DNA from: M3007 sp038249605
GTDB lineage: Bacteria > Bacteroidota > Bacteroidia > Chitinophagales > Saprospiraceae
NCBI GenBank assembly: GCA_038249605.1
Contig: JBBSDH010000179.1
Location: forward strand, 1 to 9,254
Direction of reading: 5' to 3'
DNA: 9,254 bases
The position numbers and the translations under genes are program-made. This document shows positions 5,859-9,254 of the stretch, one piece after another (within the stretch, counting starts at the first letter, position 1; every line of letters starts with the position of its first letter). Under the pieces are notes generated by a model. That model was not told the origin of the DNA. It was given only the letters and a program-made list of their open reading frames with translations, and made no database searches.

Positions 5859-6572
5859 TTAAAATAATTTTTTCGAGGATGTGATGTTCGGAGGTTTCAT
5901 GTAAAACGGTTCGTAATACGAAACATCTTGAAAATCAGCACTTTGAAAACTAAGCATGGCGATTTCTGCCATATTGAAAGCAGAACATTGAAAAGGTTCT
6001 GCCAAAACCGCATTCTCGGTCAGGCCACCGTTGCCTGTTTTAAACGCACCGTTGCCGCACAAAAGTATCCTGCGTTTGTTGTCGTTTCCACTTACTTCAG
6101 TACAGAAATAATCAAACATATTGTTTTCCAATACAAGTGGAGCAGCTTTTTTTACAGTTTGAAGATGCCCTGCTTCAAACACGGCCGTCCAAACTTCCTG
6201 GCGCCTTGCATCAATCATGGGAGCAATCAGCGAATTACCATCTGTCGTGTTTTGGTTTCGGCAGGCCCAGGCCAAAGCCTGAAGGGTATCCACCGCAATC
6301 AGCGGGATGCCCAAAGCGTAGCAAAGACCTTTGGCCGCCGAAACGCCCACGCGCAAGCCCGTGTACGAGCCAGGTCCGGCGCTCACGGCTACGGCATGCA
6401 ATTGCCCTGGCTCCAACCCGGCGCCTTCAAGGCATTGGCGGATGAATACGGTAATGAGTGACGCATGCCGGTCGGCATCGGTAGTTTCTGCCAGGTGCAG
6501 CACCCTGCCGTTGCCAGCCACAGCCACAGAACAAACAGATGTGGTTGTTTCGATCAACAGGATGTTGGTCAT
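5859..6572 (-). CDS. tsaB: tRNA threonylcarbamoyladenosine biosynthesis protein TsaB (YeaZ)
   Basis: A 237-aa protein of the ASKHA/YgjD-like fold. Diagnostic segments are the N-terminal ILLIETTTSVCSVAVA (4-19), RHASLITVFIRQCLEGAGL (35-53), the strongly conserved AVSAGPGSYTGLRVGVSAAKGL (62-83) and PMIDARRQEVWTAVF (118-132). TsaB is the scaffold paralog that binds TsaD and, with TsaE, helps transfer the threonylcarbamoyl group from TC-AMP to A37 of ANN-decoding tRNAs (t6A). It is cytoplasmic and normally essential. The length is typical and the protein looks intact. The start at 6572 is 3 nt after the mnmA stop (6576), so the genes are almost certainly cotranscribed and probably translationally coupled. 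Confidence 0.93.
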   Translation of the reverse strand: MTNILLIETTTSVCSVAVAGNGRVLHLAETTDADRHASLITVFIRQCLEGAGLEPGQLHAVAVSAGPGSYTGLRVGVSAAKGLCYALGIPLIAVDTLQALAWACRNQNTTDGNSLIAPMIDARRQEVWTAVFEAGHLQTVKKAAPLVLENNMFDYFCTEVSGNDNKRRILLCGNGAFKTGNGGLTENAVLAEPFQCSAFNMAEIAMLSFQSADFQDVSYYEPFYMKPPNITSSKKLF

Positions 6573-6575
6573 AAC

Positions 6576-7676
6576 TTATTGAAAACTTCCCTGAATGATG
6601 CCGCCTCCGATGAGATCGTCGCCTTCGTAAAACACGGCACTTTGGCCCGGAGCTACGCCTTTTACATTGGCATGAAAGCGCACTTCCAGATCACTGCCCA
6701 CAGGAAGCATGGTGGCAAGCACACCCTGGTCGCGGTAACGAACCTTGGCCAGCGATTCAAAGCCTTCGGGGGGCACTTCACCGTATTTCATGAGGTTGAC
6801 CTTGCCCACCATCATGCCGTTTCGAATAAGCTCGTTTTCTTGTCCAAGTACGACGGTATTGGTCTCCGGAACGATGGCGCTCACAAACATCGGTTCGCCA
6901 AGTGCGATGCCGAGCCCTTTGCGCTGGCCGACGGTGTAAAACGGATAACCTTCGTGTTTGCCCAGGATATCTCCACGGGTATTTACAAAGTTGCCGCCGC
7001 GCAGGGCGTCGTCAATACCTTCCACCCGACGGCGCAGGAACCCGCGGTAGTCGTTGTCGGGCACAAAACAGATTTCGTAACTCTCGGCTTTTTTGCTCAG
7101 GTCGTCCCAGCCGCGCTCGGCAGCCATTTGGCGCACTTCCGGCTTGGTGAATACGCCAAGAGGCAGACGCGTGCGGTTGAGGCAGTCCTGGCTGAGGCCC
7201 CAAAGCACGTACGATTGGTCCTTTTGAGCGTCTTTGGCTTTGCTGATGTATTTGCGGCCGTTCAGCTCATTGATGATGCCGTAGTGGCCGGTGGCGATGA
7301 ACTCGCAGTCGAGCATGTCGGCTCGGCGCAACAAACTGTTCCACTTGATGTGCGTGTTGCACAAAACGCAGGGGTTGGGCGTTCGGCCGGCCATGTATTC
7401 GTCCACGAAGTTGTCGATCACATAATTTCCGAACTCTTCGCGGATGTCGACGATGAAATGGTGAAAACCAAGTTTGACGGCTACCTGGCGCGCGTCGTTG
7501 ATGCTGTCGAGCGAACAACAGCCGGTTTCTTTTTTCGAACCTCCCGATGTGGCGTAGTCCCATGTTTTCATGGTAACGCCCACCACTTCCCACCCTTGCT
7601 CATGAAGAAGAACGGCGGTTATGGTACTGTCGATGCCGCCCGACATGGCGACAAGTGCTCGGCCTAAACGTGACAT
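6576..7676 (-). CDS. mnmA: tRNA-specific 2-thiouridylase MnmA
   Basis: A 366-aa protein of the expected family length. It has the PP-loop ATPase motif VAMSGGIDST (9-18), the GRTPNPCVLCN segment with nucleophilic Cys103 (Cys102 in E. coli MnmA), the ATGHYG motif (128-133), KDQSYVLWGL (152-161), SYEICFVPDNDYRGFL with the second catalytic cysteine Cys203 (Cys199 in E. coli), and the C-terminal YTVGQRKGLGIALG (247-260) of the central domain, followed by a beta-barrel. It adenylates C2 of U34 in tRNA-Lys, -Glu and -Gln and inserts sulfur to form s2U34 in the cytoplasm. All key residues are present. It lies directly upstream of tsaB and has a well-placed Bacteroidota-type promoter 29 nt before its ATG. 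Confidence 0.95.
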   Translation of the reverse strand: MSRLGRALVAMSGGIDSTITAVLLHEQGWEVVGVTMKTWDYATSGGSKKETGCCSLDSINDARQVAVKLGFHHFIVDIREEFGNYVIDNFVDEYMAGRTPNPCVLCNTHIKWNSLLRRADMLDCEFIATGHYGIINELNGRKYISKAKDAQKDQSYVLWGLSQDCLNRTRLPLGVFTKPEVRQMAAERGWDDLSKKAESYEICFVPDNDYRGFLRRRVEGIDDALRGGNFVNTRGDILGKHEGYPFYTVGQRKGLGIALGEPMFVSAIVPETNTVVLGQENELIRNGMMVGKVNLMKYGEVPPEGFESLAKVRYRDQGVLATMLPVGSDLEVRFHANVKGVAPGQSAVFYEGDDLIGGGIIQGSFQ

Positions 7677-7700
7677 AGGTGTTGATATGTGCGTAAAAAG

Positions 7701-7767
7701 GACGCAAAATTACGGCAAAAATCAGACAATTAACAAGTTTTGCCGTAATTTAGTTCATTGTTGCGTC
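7701..7767. terminator. Long interrupted inverted repeat between the thioredoxin gene and mnmA; probable terminator
   Basis: Inner arms 7707-7720 and 7738-7751 pair over 14 bp (core ATTACGGCAAAA) around a 17-nt loop. Outer arms GACGCA (7701-7706) and TGCGTC (7762-7767) pair as well, with a 10-nt bulge on one side (7752-7761). On the minus strand the structure is followed by CTTTTTAC, fitting a terminator for the thioredoxin/TPR genes that end at 7781. The stem overlaps the predicted -7 element of mnmA, so the two functions share DNA. Confidence 0.55.
7705..7736 (-). promoter_or_regulatory. Predicted mnmA-tsaB promoter (Bacteroidota type)
   Basis: On the minus strand TAATTTTG (7712-7705) matches the Bacteroidota -7 consensus TAnnTTTG exactly. 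A TTG (7736-7734) lies 21 nt farther upstream, close to the usual -33 spacing. The -7 element ends 29 nt before the mnmA ATG at 7676, leaving a leader of roughly 20 nt. The element is part of the 3' arm of the inverted repeat at 7701-7767. Confidence 0.5.
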
Positions 7768-7780
7768 ATATTAACGAGAC

Positions 7781-8938
7781 TTAGCGCTTGTTCAGCTCGT
7801 CGAGCAGCTTTTGGGTGCTGCTGTAATCTTCACCGCCAGCTTTGGCCAGTTCGATGGCGCGTTCGGCATGGGCAATGGCTTCGTTTTTGCGGCCCAATTT
7901 GGCAAGCAGGCAAGCGAGTGTATCCCTGTTGTAGTATCCTTCACCGAGCCTGACCGATTTTTTGGACCAGTCCACGGCTTTTTCCAGCAATGCGGTATCG
8001 TTGTAATGGGTGTAAAAAAACCAGGCCGCTTCGTTGAGCTCCTCTGGCGACTCGGAGGGGTATTGGTCGAAATAAGTGATGGCCGCCTGGGCATAGTTGG
8101 CGTAATCCTCGCGTTGTGCGTAGTGGTTCATGGTGTAGTAAGCAGCCATCCGTTCGCCTTCCTTGGGGTAAGCACCTATGAACAGAACCCGCATGTCGGC
8201 AAGCGTCAGTTCCGGATGTTTGCTCACGTATTCGCCGATGGTATTTTCAATTTTGACGACCACCAGCTCCTCGGAGTAGGTTTCGGCGAATTTTTCCTGA
8301 TTCCACACAAAGTATTTGAAGCCGTCTGAAAATGGGTCCGTTACGTAGTTGTAAATAATGTCCATGTTTTCATCACTGCCCAGATTTTTTTGGGTTTTCA
8401 GGTACTCGTTGGCGAGTTGACCCGAAAGTGGATCAAAAGCTGCTGAGGTGGCCTTCATGTATGCCAGCAGGATTTCAGGGGTGTGGTCGCCTGAATCGTA
8501 ACGTTTTTTCAGTCCGAGCAGGTTGAAACTCGGATTGTTGGCCTTTTTGCCCAATTCGAGAAAATCGGCAGTTTCGTAATATCCCACGGCTTTGTGTACC
8601 AGATTGCCGTCGCCATCTACAAAGAGCAAGGTGGGAAAATATTCCACGCCGTATTGTTTCAGCAGTGCCGGACCTTCACCTTTTTCCATGTCGATTTTGG
8701 CATTCACATACCGGGCGTTGTACAATGTACCCACGGCAGGATCGGGGAAGGTATTTTTGGTCATGAGCTTGCACGGACCGCACCAGGTGGTGTAGGCATC
8801 CAGGAAAACAAGCTTGTTCGACGCTTTGGCTTTGGCCAGTATGTCGGCCCAGGCGCCGGTTTCAAATTGCATGCCCTGTGCGTTGGCGCACAAAGGTGAA
8901 AGCAACAAGAGGCTGGTAATGAAAATCAGGTTACGCAT
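7781..8938 (-). CDS. Secreted thioredoxin-domain protein with C-terminal helical/TPR-like region
   Basis: A 385-aa protein with a signal peptide (MRNLIFITSLLLLSPLCANA, cleavage before Gln21) and a thioredoxin fold at about 25-135. The fold contains the redox motif WCGPCK (Trp52, Cys53, Cys56), FLDAYTTW before it, the cis-proline loop EYFPTLLFVDGDGN (99-112; Pro102) and the VGYY strand after it. The remaining ~250 residues are helical, with TPR-like pieces near the end (NEAAWFFYTHYNDTALLEKAVDWSKKSV; DTLACLLAKLGRKNEAIAHAERAIELAK). Such proteins in Bacteroidota are periplasmic thiol-disulfide oxidoreductases or reductases; the partner is unknown. A CGPC active site is of the reducing thioredoxin type rather than DsbA-like. 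Its ATG overlaps the stop of the upstream gene in TGATG (8940-8936), indicating translational coupling. Confidence 0.85.
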   Translation of the reverse strand: MRNLIFITSLLLLSPLCANAQGMQFETGAWADILAKAKASNKLVFLDAYTTWCGPCKLMTKNTFPDPAVGTLYNARYVNAKIDMEKGEGPALLKQYGVEYFPTLLFVDGDGNLVHKAVGYYETADFLELGKKANNPSFNLLGLKKRYDSGDHTPEILLAYMKATSAAFDPLSGQLANEYLKTQKNLGSDENMDIIYNYVTDPFSDGFKYFVWNQEKFAETYSEELVVVKIENTIGEYVSKHPELTLADMRVLFIGAYPKEGERMAAYYTMNHYAQREDYANYAQAAITYFDQYPSESPEELNEAAWFFYTHYNDTALLEKAVDWSKKSVRLGEGYYNRDTLACLLAKLGRKNEAIAHAERAIELAKAGGEDYSSTQKLLDELNKR

Positions 8939-9254
8939 CAGATGCCTTCGAGAGATTGGATGAAATAATCAATTTTGGGCGCCAATCCGTTGTCTTTGCC
9001 CTCGTTGGCCTTTCTGGCTTTTTCGGCGGCCTGACGTGCCTTGTCTTTATCGCCCTGGCGTTTGTGCACTTCGGCGAGGCTCATGTAGTAATCGGGCAGT
9101 CCGCCGTTTTCGGACGCTGTTTTGGCCCATTTTTCAGCCTGATCAAGCACTTTGGTATCTTCCGGAAAGGCTTTAACCACCTGTATCACCAAATCGTTGA
9201 GCTTGGCCGCGTTGTTTTTGATCTCTTCTTTTTGGTAGCGTTGAGCTGCTTTCA
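8938..9254 (-). CDS. C-terminal part of a TPR-like protein, probable paralog of the adjacent thioredoxin/TPR gene (5' end outside window)
   Basis: The frame is open from the window edge to a TGA at 8940-8938, giving the last 104 residues of a longer protein. An internal TTG at 9192 is not a credible start, because coding sequence continues upstream of it (KAAQRYQKEEIKNNAAKLNDL). The segment carries helix pairs typical of TPR units, such as VLDQAEKWAKTASENGG and PDYYMSLAEVHKRQGDKDKARQAAEKARKAN. This resembles the end of the next gene (LLEKAVDWSKKSV..., DTLACLLAKLGRKNEAIAHAERAIELAK). The missing N-terminal part may therefore also be a signal peptide plus thioredoxin domain, but that is an inference. 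It overlaps the downstream thioredoxin gene by one base and is probably in the same operon. Confidence 0.7.
   Translation of the reverse strand, partial: KAAQRYQKEEIKNNAAKLNDLVIQVVKAFPEDTKVLDQAEKWAKTASENGGLPDYYMSLAEVHKRQGDKDKARQAAEKARKANEGKDNGLAPKIDYFIQSLEGI

Noticed and set aside
6465..7667. 400-codon open frame on the + strand opposite mnmA and the tsaB start
   Set aside because: It is antisense to two clearly recognised, complete genes, has no recognisable domain, and is explained by the codon bias of the opposite strand.
1..9254. Mobile element, prophage, toxin-antitoxin, CRISPR or defence system
   Set aside because: No transposase, integrase, terminal repeats, spaced direct repeats, tRNA or small toxin-like gene pairs were seen; the recognised genes are mostly core or common Bacteroidota functions.

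Overview
The window looks like chromosomal DNA of a Bacteroidota (Bacteroidetes) bacterium with moderate GC. The evidence is a T9SS-type C-terminal sorting domain, a GldB gliding-motility lipoprotein, BatD, a PorT-like outer-membrane barrel, a periplasmic thioredoxin/TPR protein, and upstream elements that match the Bacteroidota promoter motif TAnnTTTG. A Saprospiria-like or Chitinophagia-like member is my guess; the sequence does not settle the class.

Layout. At the left edge (1-429, + strand) is the end of a secreted protein with a T9SS sorting domain. It converges on a three-gene minus-strand operon read gldB (3962-2904), batD (2894-1212), HAD phosphatase (1201-512), with 9-nt and 10-nt gaps. 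A perfect 20-bp hairpin at 443-490 separates the two units and should terminate both. Divergent from gldB, only 43 nt away, is a 258-aa outer-membrane beta-barrel gene (4006-4782, +). It converges on a minus-strand ArsR-type regulator (5168-4872) across an imperfect purine-rich inverted repeat. A second, paralogous ArsR-type regulator lies upstream (5677-5339, -), with its own strong terminator at 5273-5318 and a 181-nt upstream region that carries several short dyads.

Farther right, all on the minus strand, mnmA (7676-6576) and tsaB (6572-5859) form a tight tRNA-modification pair (s2U34 and t6A37) with a 3-nt gap. A good Bacteroidota-type promoter for mnmA is embedded in a long inverted repeat at 7701-7767. 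The right end holds a thioredoxin/TPR protein (8938-7781). Its start overlaps by one base the stop of a TPR-like gene that runs off the window (9254-8938).

Together the genes cover envelope functions (gliding/T9SS, Bat-type envelope stress, an OM barrel, periplasmic thiol chemistry), tRNA anticodon-loop modification, and two small repressors with no obvious target gene beside them. I see no insertion sequence, phage gene, CRISPR array, tRNA or rRNA, and no clear new system. The most interesting items are the paired ArsR regulators with their upstream dyads, the unusual gldB-batD neighbourhood, and the overlap of promoter and hairpin before mnmA.
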